Shown: positions 45,901-58,404, counted from the stretch's first letter. The stretch is 64,000 bases of DNA from Lytechinus variegatus (GCF_018143015.1 NC_054750.1:2709501-2773500); one strand, 5' to 3'. Numbers and translations are program-made. Notes: generated by a model from the sequence alone, not told the origin.

Positions 45901-48254
45901 ATGTTTACTGTACCTTTTGTATATCAATAGACAAATCATTTCACACCCGATCATGAATAGAAAACAAAATTAAGTCATCAGCAACCATATAAAATTTGAA
46001 ATTCATGCATTTTATATTACATAACACATGGGGCAGCTGCTCGTTTATGACGTCACAAATCCAAAACTTTGAACTCTAATAACTTTCTTATTCTTTAACG
46101 GATTTTCCTCAAACCTTCACCAATATTTTTTACTATTTTTTCTGCTATTTTTACAACAAAGTTTTTTTCAGGGTGAACTCCCCCTTTAACTTGATAATCA
46201 AAACGTTCAAACAGCATAGACACAGTTTACACAATGTACATCTCAAACACCACGATTTCCTAATAATCGGCGGCCATTCGCATTAAAAAAAAAGGCATGG
46301 AAAATGTGACTTATTATTTTTTATGATTCTTTCAAACATAGATCCTATTAGTAGGATCCATGTTTCAAATGAAAACACATTATTTAAAGGCTGATTATGG
46401 TGTTGATTTGCATTTATAAACTTCTATATGAGTTTCAATCCAAAATTTTATAAATTTGAAATAGAGTCATAGAAGATTTTGGAAAATGTAAACTTTTGCT
46501 CGGAATCGCCCATACAAAACACATATAAAACACTGTCACATTTTAATAGCTAATGACTACAAATAGACAGGAAACAAATCATTATTATGTTCCACAATTA
46601 AAAATACAAATATTCACAAAATGTTTGTGAGGCATGATTACTAGTAATCAATTAAAACAATCTTATTTGTTTTTAGTAAAGTTCGACAGATAGAATAAAA
46701 AATAAAACAAGTAATCTACACATACAGTATCTATCTTGTGAAAAAAAATAAAAATACTGTCTGTACACTCTATTTTATTCAGGCATTTGTAAAAATACAC
46801 AAACTTTGTAGTACCTTCGAAACATTCCCCAAAAGAAACATCAAAGGATATTGTTTTATAATGTAGTTATTATTCCTAATTCATATTATAAGGGCCTTGT
46901 CGGTCTAGTGTCGTGGCGGTGATAAGAAACGACGCCTGAACTCATATAAGTTCAAACTGGGCACATTTTTTTTGTCTTGACTTGAGACTTGCCTGAACTA
47001 GCAATATCATCACACATCACGAAAAGCTAACACTTCAAAATATTAATGATTAAAAAATATCAAGCTCTAGAAATAGACATAGAGTCTAGTAGGATGGGGG
47101 GTCGGGTGTCCGGACACTTTATTTTTTTGGAGCCTTCTTTTTTGTCTGTGGATTACATTAAAAATAGGAATTCATTAGTTGTAGGCCCTAATAATTATCT
47201 ACTAGTATTTTGTTCTGTATAATATTTCCTCACATTTTGTACTAAAAACTGATGAAACTTCGCTTGTAAATTTTTCCAAATGACATTCTAAAATTGATCG
47301 TCCGGACACACAACCCGTCCGGATACACAACAACTGGGTAGCCTATACCGTAGGCCCCTACTACTAGGCCTAGATCTAGGCCTAGTCTTACTTGGAATAA
47401 CCGTCGCCCGTCGTTTCTGGTCAGACTGGGGATTTATTCAATAATGTCTGACATTTTACTGTCATTGTGAGTGGAGCCAATGTATGTAGCCAGGTCTAAC
47501 GTTGCAGCGGAAGTTGTTCAACAGTCAACAGAAACTGAAGATTTTGTTCTAGGCCTAGAGTAACTTAGACTTTCCAATTGTTAGATCCAATCAAGCTGAG
47601 CAAAATTTAACGCTTGTTCAGTTGTTGCTTGGGTCTAAAATTGAAGTTGAACGGTTAGTTTGAAAGTTGAATAGGGTCTAGATCTATCATCTACATGTAC
47701 TAGGCCTGATATAATGTTTATGCCTAACGTTAGATCTACTTTACTTTGTGCGGTAGTACTAGTAACCGTTACGTTCAGGGGTACGTTTCCACATGTTGAC
47801 ATGTTTTTATCCTTCTTCTAACGTTAGGCCTGTAGGCCCTACTAGATTAGATCTAGCGGAGAGAGTACCGTACGGTACCACGTACGGTATCAATATTATG
47901 ACTTCATGTCTATATCTAGCCTAGATCTAGATCGACATTCTATCTATAATCTAACATGATTTACATGTGTGTAAACCAGTGAAAAAATTACTTTATGGAA
48001 AATAAAGTTATTAAATTCAATTCAATTAACCTTTCGGATCAATGAGCGCGAATGTACGGTACTTTTAAATCTTTAATTTGACGGAATCCCCTCCCCCCTC
48101 ACGTCTAACACACACCGCACCATGACATGTCAACACCGATGGACCGGTGATGATGGATGTCCGATACGAATTACGATACGGAGTACGGTACGGTACTTAC
48201 CTTCAGAATTCTTTGACAAATCCTTTGCTTGAAAGAATGGAAATCTCCCGCCAT
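42305..48254 (-). CDS. ST6GALNAC-family sialyltransferase with long C-terminal tail, five coding exons
   Basis: Exons 48201-48254, 44752-44964, 43899-44326, 43389-43496 and 42305-42986 join in frame to 1485 nt, giving 494 residues. Layout: cytoplasmic residues 1-21; membrane anchor about 22-42; stem to about 93; sialylmotif L about 94-137 (CSRCSLVSSSG, then VIRMNTAPV); motif S about 238-260 (WFSTGFVSMMF...VEVYGL); motif III VPYHYYE (275-281); motif VS H302-x4-E307. C98 and C253 fit the family's conserved L-S disulfide. Closest remembered relatives are vertebrate ST6GALNAC3-6, which add alpha-2,6 sialic acid to GalNAc-linked glycans in the Golgi. Family catalytic domains normally end near the HYPSWK equivalent (residue 328); here 166 more residues follow. 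Which paralogue it equals cannot be settled by eye. Confidence 0.93.
43389..43496 (-). CDS. Sialyltransferase coding exon 4
   Basis: Completes Arg232 and codes TQIKTWFSTGFVSMMF and ALDVCDKVEVYGLSTSQYC, which is sialylmotif S. Acceptor TTACCCCAG, donor GTAAGT. Confidence 0.95.
43497..43898. other. Sialyltransferase intron 3
   Basis: About 400 bases of AT-rich DNA between exons 3 and 4 with no repeat or exon recognised. Confidence 0.6.
43899..44326 (-). CDS. Sialyltransferase coding exon 3
   Basis: Residues 90-231 plus two bases: the sialylmotif L region, then GWTEDVGARTDIRIIGHVN and the segment ending EESERRFKLETGFS. Acceptor CCTGTAG, donor GTAAAT. EDVG after motif L is a family hallmark. 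Confidence 0.95.
44752..44964 (-). CDS. Sialyltransferase coding exon 2
   Basis: Residues 19-89: MRDCALVITSLYSVFMFIVV forms the membrane anchor, then a stem with no recognisable motif. The exon begins exactly at an ATG after TTCTTGCAG, so a transcript starting inside intron 1 could initiate at Met19 and lose the basic tail. Donor GTGAGA. Confidence 0.88.
45411..45582. mobile_element. Foldback MITE family A, copy 3
   Basis: GAGCCGTTTCATAAAGTTGT and CAGCTTTATGAAACACCCAC, with GACTGGTGATCC and GAATCACCAGTCG inner arms. In sialyltransferase intron 1. Confidence 0.9.
45689..46192. mobile_element. Foldback family G, complete copy
   Basis: AAAGGGGAAGTTCACCCTGG at the left and AGGGTGAACTCCCCCTTTAA at the right. 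Arms stay similar inwards (GACGAAGGTTTGAGAAAA, GGTTTGAGGAAAATCC in reverse, ATGACGTCA). In sialyltransferase intron 1. Confidence 0.9.
47091..47345 (+). repeat. Interspersed repeat family Q, copy 2
   Basis: GTGTCCGGACACTTTA near the left and ATCGTCCGGACACACAA near the right hint at short inverted ends. It matches copy 1 at 32536. In sialyltransferase intron 1. Confidence 0.8.
47346..48200. other. Intron 1 segment next to sialyltransferase exon 1
   Basis: Rich in CTAGATCTAGG and GGTACCGTAC-like short palindromic words, of the kind also seen near 33220. The 47985-48028 stretch (ATAAAGTTATTAAATTCAATT) resembles the 3' end of some LINEs but is too short to assign. Confidence 0.4.
48201..48254 (-). 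CDS. Sialyltransferase coding exon 1
   Basis: Codes MAGDFHSFKQRICQRILK, a short basic cytoplasmic tail typical of type II Golgi enzymes. Donor GTAAGT at phase 0. Sequence upstream to 48430 is GC-rich (CCGCGGGCGCGGCGC near 48400) and may be promoter. Confidence 0.82.
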
Positions 48255-49084
48255 GACAATTATTGTTAACAGTTAACACACAATTCCATATATTCCGTAT
48301 TTGTCTGTCTGATCCACCAGGCAGGAGCTAGGCATTAAGACTTAAGTAACGTAAAACAGCAAGAAAATTCGTTGGCGCTGCGCCGCTATCAAACCCGCGG
48401 GCGCGGCGCATAAAGTACAAACACGCGGGTACGTACAACTTACCAGTATTTATGGTGTCGTCAGCAGTACAGTGGCATAAATTTTATTTTTTTGCACTTC
48501 CGTTAAGTACATGGGGGAAGCCCCCCTCCCCGCACTTTACAAACTAATGCACCCCCGGCCGCCGAGGAACGTTTAAAAAAAAGGAAATAACCCATTCCTG
48601 CAGGGATTTTTTTTTTGTATCGGTTGGTCGACCATTTCTAAAAAAAAAAAGGCCCCTCCTTCTTCCCTTTTTTAAAGGCAGGCCGATAAACAATACTTTG
48701 CTTTTCTCCCCTCCCCTCCCCCAGGGCAATATTTAGTATCCTTGCGCTGCCACTGTCAATAATTCAAAGCTCTTCAGTTTTCACTCGAACAGAAGGAAAA
48801 GTGAATGCCTCAGGAATTAAATTACCCCGCGTTAATTACTCGGGTTTCTTCAAAAGTGTGAATCGACAATCTCCGCATGCTTTTATCTGCTCTCGTAATA
48901 AGTTTCAATTTTAAGACCTGCTACGTGTTGTCATAGTTTTATCACGCAAAATTATTCATAATGGCTTCGGGTAAAAGGATCAACATAATTATAGTTTTTT
49001 TCTTAACGGAGAATTATCCGTGAATTATTAGCACAGGCTGCTTTGAGTATAGAATTGATTATTCTCTACCCCCCTCCCTCCCCT
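48255..49084. other. Sialyltransferase upstream region
   Basis: GC-rich to about 48440 (possible promoter), then C-run-rich sequence. No TATA box could be tied to a start site. Confidence 0.4.
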
Positions 49085-49259
49085 CAGTGGCGTACCTTGG
49101 ATTTTCCACAGAGGGGGGGGGGGGGCAAATTCGTCCGCCATAAAATTTGACAAGCAAAAAAAAAAGAGTCTTCAAGTTCGTCAGGGGGGGGATACGTCCC
49201 TTGCATGGGTTGTGACCCAGGAGGGGCAGACTGCCCCCCCCCCGTAGGTACGATCGTGC
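49085..49259. mobile_element. hAT-like MITE family O, copy 2 (diverged)
   Basis: CAGTGGCGTACCTTGG with TTTTCCAC and a G run at the left; a C run and GTAGGTACGATCGTG at the right. CTCCCCT lies on both sides, a possible target-site duplication, but the flanks are C-rich. Confidence 0.5.
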
Positions 49260-50329
49260 TCCCCTCCCTCCCCCTTCTCTCCCCCTCTCTCTGGTGGCAC
49301 AACATTTGTTCTGGACTACTTCATTTCGTCTAAAGATGTAGGGTAAGGTTGCAATAGGGTTTTGGTTTAAGATAGGGTATTATAATTATGTTAAATACAT
49401 GGTGGAACTTGGACATTTACTTTTCGTGTGGAATTTGCAGCGGAGCAATTATTGTCGCCGGAGCAGTTATGGAACCCTCTCTCTTTCTTTGGATTTGCGA
49501 TATTTTTACTAAATTCATGTGCATTGTGTTTAATCCAGTATGTTTGGAGATTGGATTCTGTTATGGCTTATAGCCGAGCGCCCGCCACTCTTATTATATT
49601 TACATTTTGCAAAGTTCATTTCATTTCCAATTTTAACTATTACAATATAATCATAATGTTGGATTTCGTACAACTTTATAAGAGCAATCAGCATAAAGCA
49701 ATTAGATACCAAGTAACACGGAGTATTTCTTTGCCTTTATGCTCCAATGTCTTCCTCGGTATTCAAAATGTGTTCAATCTTTATTACTTACATAAATGTG
49801 CACTGTATAGTGTTATAAAGTATGTGTATCGATAAATATTCGGGTTTTGTACACGTAGGATTTTTTAAACAAAAACAAATTAATCTTAATCTAAACTTAA
49901 GACTTACTGTTATCCACGGCAAGTCCATGTGCTCTCCATTCCCGGATTTTTTATATATTTTTTTATTTTATTTTATTTTTTTTAATTATTATTATTTTTT
50001 TTTTATTTGGGGGGGGGGCTAACCTCTACCATTGGCTGCAATACATTCAGAATTCGGTATCACAGTCCGATGCACAACTCGGGTCGATTCTGACTGTAGA
50101 AATGTTCAAGTTTAAAGTGTAAAAAAATAAGAAGAACTTTGAACATAAAGATAGGTACTGATGGGCTCTGGATCGTCACTGATATATTTCAGGCCTATAC
50201 ACTAAATCTTTCTGTCATAGTCATTGATTTTTTTCAATTGGCAAGGTTGGAACATTATTAGTATTTGTGGATAATTGCCATAGCAACGCAATATGGTTCA
50301 ATGCAAAAGTATAACCAAACATTTTGAGA
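49260..50329. other. Intergenic DNA without recognised features
   Basis: AT-rich. The longest frame (49428-49835, plus strand) shows no domain and a hydrophobic, low-information sequence. A T-rich then G-run patch lies at 49950-50020. Confidence 0.5.
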
Positions 50330-50470
50330 GGCCCAGACTTGGCGCATCGGGTGTGATCGAGAGAAGCGAGCGAGCAAAAACTTATGACCTTTTCTTATAA
50401 TAGCGGTCAAATTTTGTGAGATTTTGACATGATATTCCGAAAATAATCATAATTTCTATATGAAAAGAAT
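50330..50470 (+). repeat. Interspersed repeat family R, copy 1
   Basis: GCGAGCGAGCAAAAAC, TCAAATTTTGTGAGATTTTG and TTCCGAAAATAATCAT align with 57925-58030. Confidence 0.6.
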
Positions 50471-51247
50471 AATGGTGGGCGTATCTTAAATAAAGGTCTT
50501 GATTTAAGCTACACCTACCTCTTCATCCATTTCTTTCACACAATATTTAAATGAAAGAGTTGCCAAAGCTGTTGTACATGTATAACTTAAAACATTTATA
50601 CGTATGTATTATATTATACCCGAACTCGATGAATATTGTAAGCCTGTTGCCCAATCAATGAGCTGTCCCAATGCTGCAACAATGGATCATTTAAGAGCGC
50701 CATCATTTTGAGTCAGGCATTCGCAATTCCGTGAATAGACCCATATGAGTGGCGTATGATATTCAGTTGCATGCGAGGGTTATAATCTATTACAAAGTCC
50801 ATGTTTATTCTTATGGCTATGTTTCAGTATATTCAGATAATAATAACAATAATCATTAACAATATTTGTATAATACGTATCGCAAAGAATGTCGGGTCAG
50901 TCGTCCGACGTAAAGAAATCATATCTGATCGGTATACTTCCACTTGTAATGAATGGGGTTGGTTGAGTACCTGATGCCCCCTATATAAAAAAAAGTGAGA
51001 CGAAAATAAAACTAATAATCACGCAATTATTGTGTAATTTTGGGTCAAATGATTCGAGAGGGCAGAAGAACATGCGTGTCCCCTTTGATTTTTCTCTCAC
51101 TTAATCGCTAGGTTTGCACGAATAATCTATGTTCGGGATGGCTTTATGCAGCTATCACTCTTATTTTTAGAAAGTATGCCAGTTGTAAGTAGCATTAGGG
51201 GAATGTGACTACAAAATGCCTAATTGTTGAAGATTTTTACATTTCCT

Positions 51248-51858
51248 AAAGGTCAAGTCCACCTCAGAAAAATGTTGATTTGAATCAATAGAGAAAAATC
51301 ACGGACGAGCACAATGCTGAAAATTTTCATAAAAATCGGTTGTAAAATAAGAAAGTTATGACATTTCAAAGTTTCGATTATTTTTAACAAAATAGTTATA
51401 TGAACGAGTCAGTTACATCCAAATGAGAGAGTCGATGATGTCACTCACTCACTATTTCTTTTGTTTTTCATTGTTTGAATTATACAATATTCCAATTTTT
51501 ACGAATTTGACGATTAGGACCTCCTTGCCTGAAGCACAAAATGTTAAAATAATGGAATTCCACGTGTTCAGGGAGGAATAAAACTTCATTTCACATGACA
51601 ATGACGAGAAAATAAAAATATTTCATATTTCATATAATTAAATATAAAAGAAATAGTGAGTGAGTGATGTCATCAGTTCCTCATTTGCATACCGAGCGAG
51701 ATGTGCATTTAACTGTTTTGTGAAATGAAGCGAAACTTTTAAATGCCATAACTTTCTTATTTTACATCCGATTTTGATGAAATTTTCAGTGTTATGCTTG
51801 GTGAATTTTTCTCTTTTTATTCAAATCAAGTTTTTGTTGGAGTGCACTTGTCCTTTAA
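51248..51858. mobile_element. Foldback family H, complete copy
   Basis: AAAGGTCAAGTCCACCTCAG at the left and GAGTGCACTTGTCCTTTAAT at the right. Paired inner words are ATTTTCATAAAAATCGG / CGATTTTGATGAAATTTTC-type and TGATGTCACTCACTCACTAT / AGTGAGTGAGTGATGTCATC. It is about 610 bases long with a central AT-rich loop. Confidence 0.92.
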
Positions 51859-52497
51859 TAATATCAATATACTTTGAATGAAAACCACTTTAATCCGACA
51901 CACACACACACACAAACCCCAACACAAACTCGACTATCGTTCCTATGAGCACGGAGCTCTGAATAGTATACTTATAGATACGACTGCTTCGTCGCTAATT
52001 TGGGTCTATAGCCACAATGATTGATTGCCCCAAAACCAAAAATACATAAATATACATAAATGTTTTTCTAAAGCAATGGAAATGTTCCTATGATGGGCAA
52101 TGTCCCAGTGAAGTAGTACTCCATCATCCCTTTATATTATCAACAAAAAAAAAACAACTGCACTAAATGTTGCTATGTAAGACAAGCCTCTTGCAAGATA
52201 TAATTCCGTGCTGTTCTTGTCCTTTTCAATTTTTTTCAATTCTTTTATTTCATTTCCATTCCAAACATAATACAAAGTAATATAAAGCAATACAAATCAA
52301 GTACAATTTTATAGGGCATTCTTACTTCGTAAAACAGAAAAACCAGTATAGAGCATAAATGGAAATGAGGGGGATCCAATAAAAAGCAAAGCTTGTAAAG
52401 TGTGGATCCTCCTTGGGTTCTTACAAACCGAAAGTGAATAAAAATAAGATCGTCGTGTTTAGGAAATTACAGTTAATAAGTAAGTAATCATTATTTG

Positions 52498-52879
52498 AAT
52501 CATCAAAATTGTGACCATCGTCATCATTTCCTTAACGTCGTCGTCATCATTATCAGCATCATCATCAACATCATTATGGTAATCATCATCCCCACTTTCA
52601 TCATCTACATCTTTAAAATTACAATCATCACCACCACCAGTACCATCACTATCACCATCATCACTATCATTGTCATCGTCATCAACCATCTATTCATCCA
52701 TCTTTAACTGACACCACCATGCTTTGCAACGACACCATGCATCGCCAGATCCCACTAATTTTTTTTTTGCCATCGACACAATCATCATTATCATCATCAT
52801 CATCACCATCATCATCACCATCATCATTATCACCATCATCATCACCATCACCATCATAATCATCATCATCACCGTCATC

Positions 52880-52940
<61 letters not shown>

Positions 52941-52985
52941 CAATCATCACCATCATCACCATCATCATCACCATCATCATCATCA
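52498..52985. repeat. CAT trinucleotide microsatellite, two blocks
   Basis: Degenerate (CAT)n at 52498-52690 and a cleaner block at 52768-52985, separated by about 75 unique bases. Asp-rich and Met-rich frames here are artefacts. Confidence 0.95.
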
Positions 52986-53002
52986 GCAGAAGAAGGAGAA
53001 GA

Positions 53003-53215
53003 TTGGCGTGTTGGCTCAGTTGCTAGAGCGTTCTTAAAATTGGGAAGTCGGGAGTTCAAGCCCCGACCGTGTCAGACCAAAAGATGGGAGTCAGCTGCTT
53101 CCCTGATTGGCGTTCAACGATTTAACGTCGATCTGGTGCTGCTCAGTGACGTGGCTGCCGGGCCCCACAATCAATTGGGTAATATAATTTTCGGATGATT
53201 TCTATTTCGAGCAAC
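53003..53215 (+). mobile_element. tRNA-derived SINE, family 4
   Basis: TTGGCTCAGTTGCTAGAGCG and GGGAGTTCAAGCCCCGACC give A- and B-box-like motifs. The body includes GTGCTGCTCAGTGACGTGGC. It follows the CAT array directly. Confidence 0.8.
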
Positions 53216-53232
53216 AAAATATGGACTTTTGA

Positions 53233-54633
53233 TCATTATCATCATTGCAATATTTGTAATATCTTGTGAAATTCATAATTTGTTAAAGATGAATTTAGGA
53301 ATGAAATTGTTGAAATAATTTGCTTGCGTAAAATAGCAAAAACAAACAATACTCTGACAATCTACATGTCTAATTGTATTTTCTTTCATCTCCAAAGCCT
53401 CTTAAAACCTCAAATAGAATACTTTCAAAGGAATACCATGCTATTGTTACATTGTATCTTCAATAGGTTAATAACAATTCTCTCACGGTGTGCGATGTGC
53501 GCCGTTGAATGAAATCTTTATTCAAAGAATAAAGGAGGTTGGGACACTATTCTAATTCGAGGATTATTTATACACACAGAAACCACAGGACATCCCAGCT
53601 TTGTATTATCATATTGATTGTACATAGTACATCTTGACACGACATCTACAACCTTCGTGGGGGAGACAATCTATTGTTAGCGCACAAAGGATCAATGGAA
53701 TTATTCGTAAGGATAAAGGAAACAAACAATAACAGAGGATAGACAGGAGCCAGCGGGAGTTCGTGGCTGGAAATATGCTGCCCTGGTCGAAATACAATTT
53801 GGCATTTTTCTTGTACATCTGCATCATTTTTCGAACACGCCATTTTCATGTTATGATGTCATTTTCATATTAATAGACAAGATACCAAAATATGTTCGTA
53901 ACATTAATGTTCTCTTAGTAGGCCTCTACTTCACACCTTTTAAGACTATAATAAGATGTCTTCACAATAAAATGCCTTTTCTATATCGATTTACAAATAC
54001 TCTACAAAAGCTGTTCGTGTTGGTATGTTTGATTTTATAATTGAGTGCCTCACATGTGATCTACTTTAAGTGTTATGGGAATGAGAACTCTGGTACCAAG
54101 TGTTACCAATACAGTACATTACATTGATTCAATGTTATATTATTAATTGTTGACTTTATCGGTTGGCATTTTCATAGCAGTGTTGAACTAAGCCTATTTG
54201 TTAGTATTCATTTCATTTTATGTAGCCAACTCATTCCCTGTAATCATCTTAATCCTATAAAATAAAACGTAATAACATATTGATTTGGGGATCGAAAAAA
54301 GACGAAAATACAATTTTGTGACGATATATATTTTATTTATTTTATTTTACTTTATTTCTTTAGCACATTATTATCTATTATTAACGGAATAGGGAGGAAG
54401 CTATAACATTCATACGTTGTTTTTGTTATTTATTTATTTATTTACTTATTTATTTGTTCATTCATTCATTTAATATTGTATTTTTCGGAGGAGGGGGTGT
54501 TGCCTAGACTTTTCCTCCGGCATACCCTAACGTGTAGTTATACTTAATTTGAAAACATAATGCTTCATATAAGTTTCAACCTAATTTACTCTTTGTGGCT
54601 CTATTAACTATTATTGGATATATATTTCAGGAC
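53233..54633. other. Intergenic AT-rich DNA
   Basis: No exon or shared repeat recognised. TTTA/TTTAT simple repeats lie at 54325-54475. Confidence 0.5.
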
Positions 54634-54641
54634 ATCTGAAG

Positions 54642-55163
54642 CCCTGGGGGGGGGGCACTTCCATTCACGAGTGGATACCATGCGCGACCATGGGTCTCGA
54701 AAAGCACCCTAAACACGTAATTTCCATATTCTGAAAATGCACCCCTTAACAAGTATTGGCGTGTAAAACCCTATCCTTAACAAGTATTGGAAACAAAACG
54801 ATACTCTTGACAAATATTCCCTGAAATGAATCCTTCGGTCGTCGGCTTTACAGTACCGTAGTTGGTTTAGTACTATCCCACCTTCTACACCTCGCGAAAA
54901 TCGGACTCTAAACACGAAGTGTTGAGGCAAAAATGACATCCTTTATAAAACATTTTAATTTTGTTTCATCATCCCCGCAAATTCGACCCTAAACACGTAA
55001 TTTTCCTAGCAAAATAGATACCCTATTTTCATTACTTTTGTGTTTTGACACCCTTATCACGTTACGTACGTAACGTGCCCTATCGTGAAAAAGACATCCT
55101 TTTTACGTGTTATTTTTTTGGTCGCGCTTGGTATCCACTCGTCAATGTAAGTGGCCCCCCGGG
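54642..55163. mobile_element. MITE copy 2 with perfect 8-bp target-site duplication (hAT-like)
   Basis: ATCTGAAG flanks both sides (54634-54641 and 55164-55171). Ends are CCCTGGGGGGGGGCACTTCC and, reversed, CCCGGGGGGCCACTTACATT. It matches the element at 3644-4207 through ACGAGTGGATACCATGCGCG and CACCCTAAACACGTAATTTC, with a few internal gaps. Confidence 0.92.
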
Positions 55164-55171
55164 ATCTGAAG

Positions 55172-56733
55172 GCAAGGTGTTAAGAAAGTAAAGCCTTAAA
55201 CAATAGAAACTAATCAACAATTGAAGGTTAACAGAAACATTAGCTTCCCAGGCAACTCTAAAAGTTCATCGAGATTAATAGGTGCTGAACGATTGGGATG
55301 GAGGGGGGGGGGAAGGCAGGGGATGGGCAATAATGATCAATAAAGGAACTGGCATGGGGGTACGAATGTGAAAGCGCAGGTGTCATTTATATTGTGACTT
55401 ATTAACTCTTTATAGTTGGGCGCGCGAGAGTTCGATTGGTATATTCACGTTCAGTTCATTCATCATTACATTCATTCACGACGAAAGAGGCCATAGGCTG
55501 TCTCCGTTCCAAGGAATACCACCGCTTTATCTTCATTACTTCATAATATTGGTTAATTTGTGCACCTTTGGTAAGTCACAGATGCTCTTTTTATGTTTTA
55601 ATTTCGGTTTTCCTTTCTTTTTGCAAAGTTCAAAATGGTTTGTATCCATTTGCATGTACCTACTTCAAGTATATATCATGTAGCCCACCTTGCATTGATA
55701 ATATTGGTGCAACCCCCTCCTCCATGAGTGGTTATAAATGTTCGTTTTGGCAAAAAAAGTACTTATACTGGTAAAATTATAAAATGATATCACACCAACC
55801 GCCAGAGCTTCCGATCGCGTTAAAAGTGTTTGAACCCTAGTTAACCGACTTCAACACCATTGCTTGACCACTGAGCCAATACTTGTCCTCTTGTTTTTAT
55901 GATGCTGTTCAACTGATTTCGAAGAAAGATTCGTATTGGTTTAACATGCATGTATTTTTTTGACAGATAATTGTAATTGACAATGACAATCTCTTAATTT
56001 ACTGCTTATAATGACAATATATGTGTTAACTCATTTGTGCTTTTTGAAACGTGAGAGATAAATAGGACTATATTTCAATTATATGTGATATTTCTAGATT
56101 GATATAGGCCTGCACAGGGATTGATGATTTATAAGTTGATAATGCAAAATTGTGAGTACAAAATCAATTAAGTAAATGGCAAATATATTATTAAAAATGT
56201 GAAAACAAAATATAGAAAATCTTGATTTTTAGGCACCCTTTTCAATTGTTTTCTACATTTTTAATTTTTCCAGGGGTAGGTGGGTGGGGCTGATCCCCCA
56301 TTGGCCTCTTCGTTTGCCGTAAATTAACCTTGGCAAGATATTGAAAATGTTGATCGATACGTAAGAATTACCTCAATATAAGAATTACATTGTCGAGTGA
56401 TTGCCAGGACTGGTATTCCTCCACTCTATTGAGAAATACATTTCCTGATATTGTATGTCGCCTTATTATTATATATTTTTAACAAATTGATTAAAAATTT
56501 TGTCAATCGCCATCCTAAACTTCAATCCATGAGACAAAGAACACTTTTCTTCCTGTATGTTCTTTTTCCTTTCCCCCACCCCCTTCCCCCAAAAGAAATA
56601 GCATCTTGGAAATATTAATACCTAACTGAATGGAGTGAAAAGAGACAAAGACCACTTCACATTATAAACAATGTCCACTCCCCAAAGAAAAAGAAAATTA
56701 TAATATCTAGGAAAATAACCAACGTGAAAGAAG
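55172..56733. other. Intergenic DNA
   Basis: Largely unstructured. A stretch ending in a good donor (CACCTTTG then GTAAGT near 55570) could be an exon edge, but no reading frame or acceptor supports it. Confidence 0.4.
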
Positions 56734-56735
56734 TA

Positions 56736-56894
56736 CACTGCAAAAAATGATGTACTAATTTAGCACTTACATGCTTGTATAGTGACTGCATTACGAGTGC
56801 TGAGTTTCTAGTTTAAATTTGAACTAGAAAATCAGCATTAGTGCAGTCACTCTAGCACTGTAAGTGCTAAATTAGCACTTCATTTTTTACAGTG
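56736..56894. mobile_element. Tc1/mariner-like MITE (K)
   Basis: TA flanks both sides. CACTGCAAAAAATGATGTAC and, reversed, CACTGTAAAAAATGAAGTGC start arms that continue CTAATTTAGCACTTACA on both sides, giving an almost complete hairpin. Confidence 0.9.
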
Positions 56895-57924
56895 TATAAA
56901 CATTGTAAACAAGGTTCTTTTCCTACCCCATTAAAAAATAATGAAATTGATGATTCTTGTAAAAATAAGCAACGGGTGTGAGGTGAAAACAGACTTTACC
57001 TGGTGAGTTATCGTCCCTATTTGTTCTGATCCCTGCATATATCTTGATGGCATGGTGATGACAAGATATGTATTATATTTAGTTTTGCTCGGAGAAATAG
57101 AGCGGTCGACAATATGCGATCCACTTTATTTTTCCTTCGTGCCCCCGAGGGAGAATTTCACCAGCACAAATAATGCTCGATAATGGCTATTTGTATAATC
57201 ATGTCTCAAAGCTATACGCGCTTGAACATGGCGAGAGATATTTTTTTCTACCGGGGAAGATCTTCATTTTCAATTGTTTTGTTTTACCTTTATACGAAAA
57301 TATACTTCATAACCATTATCTAGATGGGAATAGAGCAAAAAGAAAGGAAGCGGATTCTCCTTTTTTATCCAATTTAGGTTTCAGATATTGAGGTTTAAAA
57401 AGGGAAAATGCAATAAAGTAACAATATCAATAAGATTATAAGAGTATACCGATGACATTTTCAACACAGAAGGGCCAGTACAAGCTGCATGCGTATACCT
57501 TACATATAACTTGTAACTATTTCTTACCTTTGGGAAATTAAAAGAACGCTGATCATATAAAGAACTAGGCCACTAAACTGGGAATACAACAGCGTCCCAA
57601 AATGACTGGTCACAAAATATGTAACAAGTATATGCAATGAGTTGCATTTTTATCATATAACACAAAGTGAACAAAAAAATAGTGTGACTTATTATTATTT
57701 AAGTCATTTTAGCTCCAATTGAATAAGCCCTTGGTAGGTGTTTTAATTGACTTGGAGTATCCTTGGCCAAACTTAAAGAGTTTCGATAAATATTAAAACC
57801 AAACTCAAATCGAGAAAGATCTAAATTAAGTGGTTAAGATATAGGGCTTTTAGAATTATCGCAATCAGTGGAGTAACGAGCCAAAAACTATGAGATATGA
57901 CGTAATCGAGTAAAATTGATAAAA

Positions 57925-58030
57925 ACAAAGTTGCGAGCGAGCGAAGCGAATGTCTACATTTTTACTACAAATCAAATTTTGTGATAAATTTTGAAATAAC
58001 ATTCAGAAAATGATATCATATTTCACTTTC
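57925..58030 (+). repeat. Interspersed repeat family R, copy 2
   Basis: GCGAGCGAGCGAAGCGAATG, ATCAAATTTTGTGATAAATT and ATTCAGAAAATGATATCAT match 50330-50470. Confidence 0.6.
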
Positions 58031-58404
58031 TCTCTTTCCCTTTCTTTCCCATTCTCTCTCTCTCTCTTTTCCTTGGTCGTGGGTTTTTTTTCGGGGGGGG
58101 GGCAAGTACCCCCAAGCATCCCCCACCTGTTCGCCAGTGACCGCAATATGATTATGAGTTTAATTTGAATCTATTGTAATCCTTGTAATACGGGGGCTCA
58201 GGTCATTCACGTGTTGATGAACACTATAGTGGTTCCCCAAAGCATCGGAAGGTCAATCACTTGCTAAAGTGTAGAACTTTGGCTGAATGATATTTTCATG
58301 ATACAGCTATGATATTTTGAAAGTCGACTATACTGTTCACATAATAGAGCTCAACCCCGTCCCATCGTATCACATTCCTTGTGTCTTCAAGAATAGCGTG
58401 CTGG

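Noticed and set aside
49428-49835. 135-residue plus-strand frame
   Set aside because: Hydrophobic, low-information sequence in AT-rich DNA; no domain, no splice sites and an alternative frame open over part of it.
52459-53059. Asp-rich, Met-rich and Ile-rich frames up to 121 residues
   Set aside because: All derive from (CAT)n repeats read in different frames.
55440-55569. Possible non-coding first exon ending in GTAAGT
   Set aside because: A donor alone is weak evidence; no acceptor-linked coding exon was found downstream.
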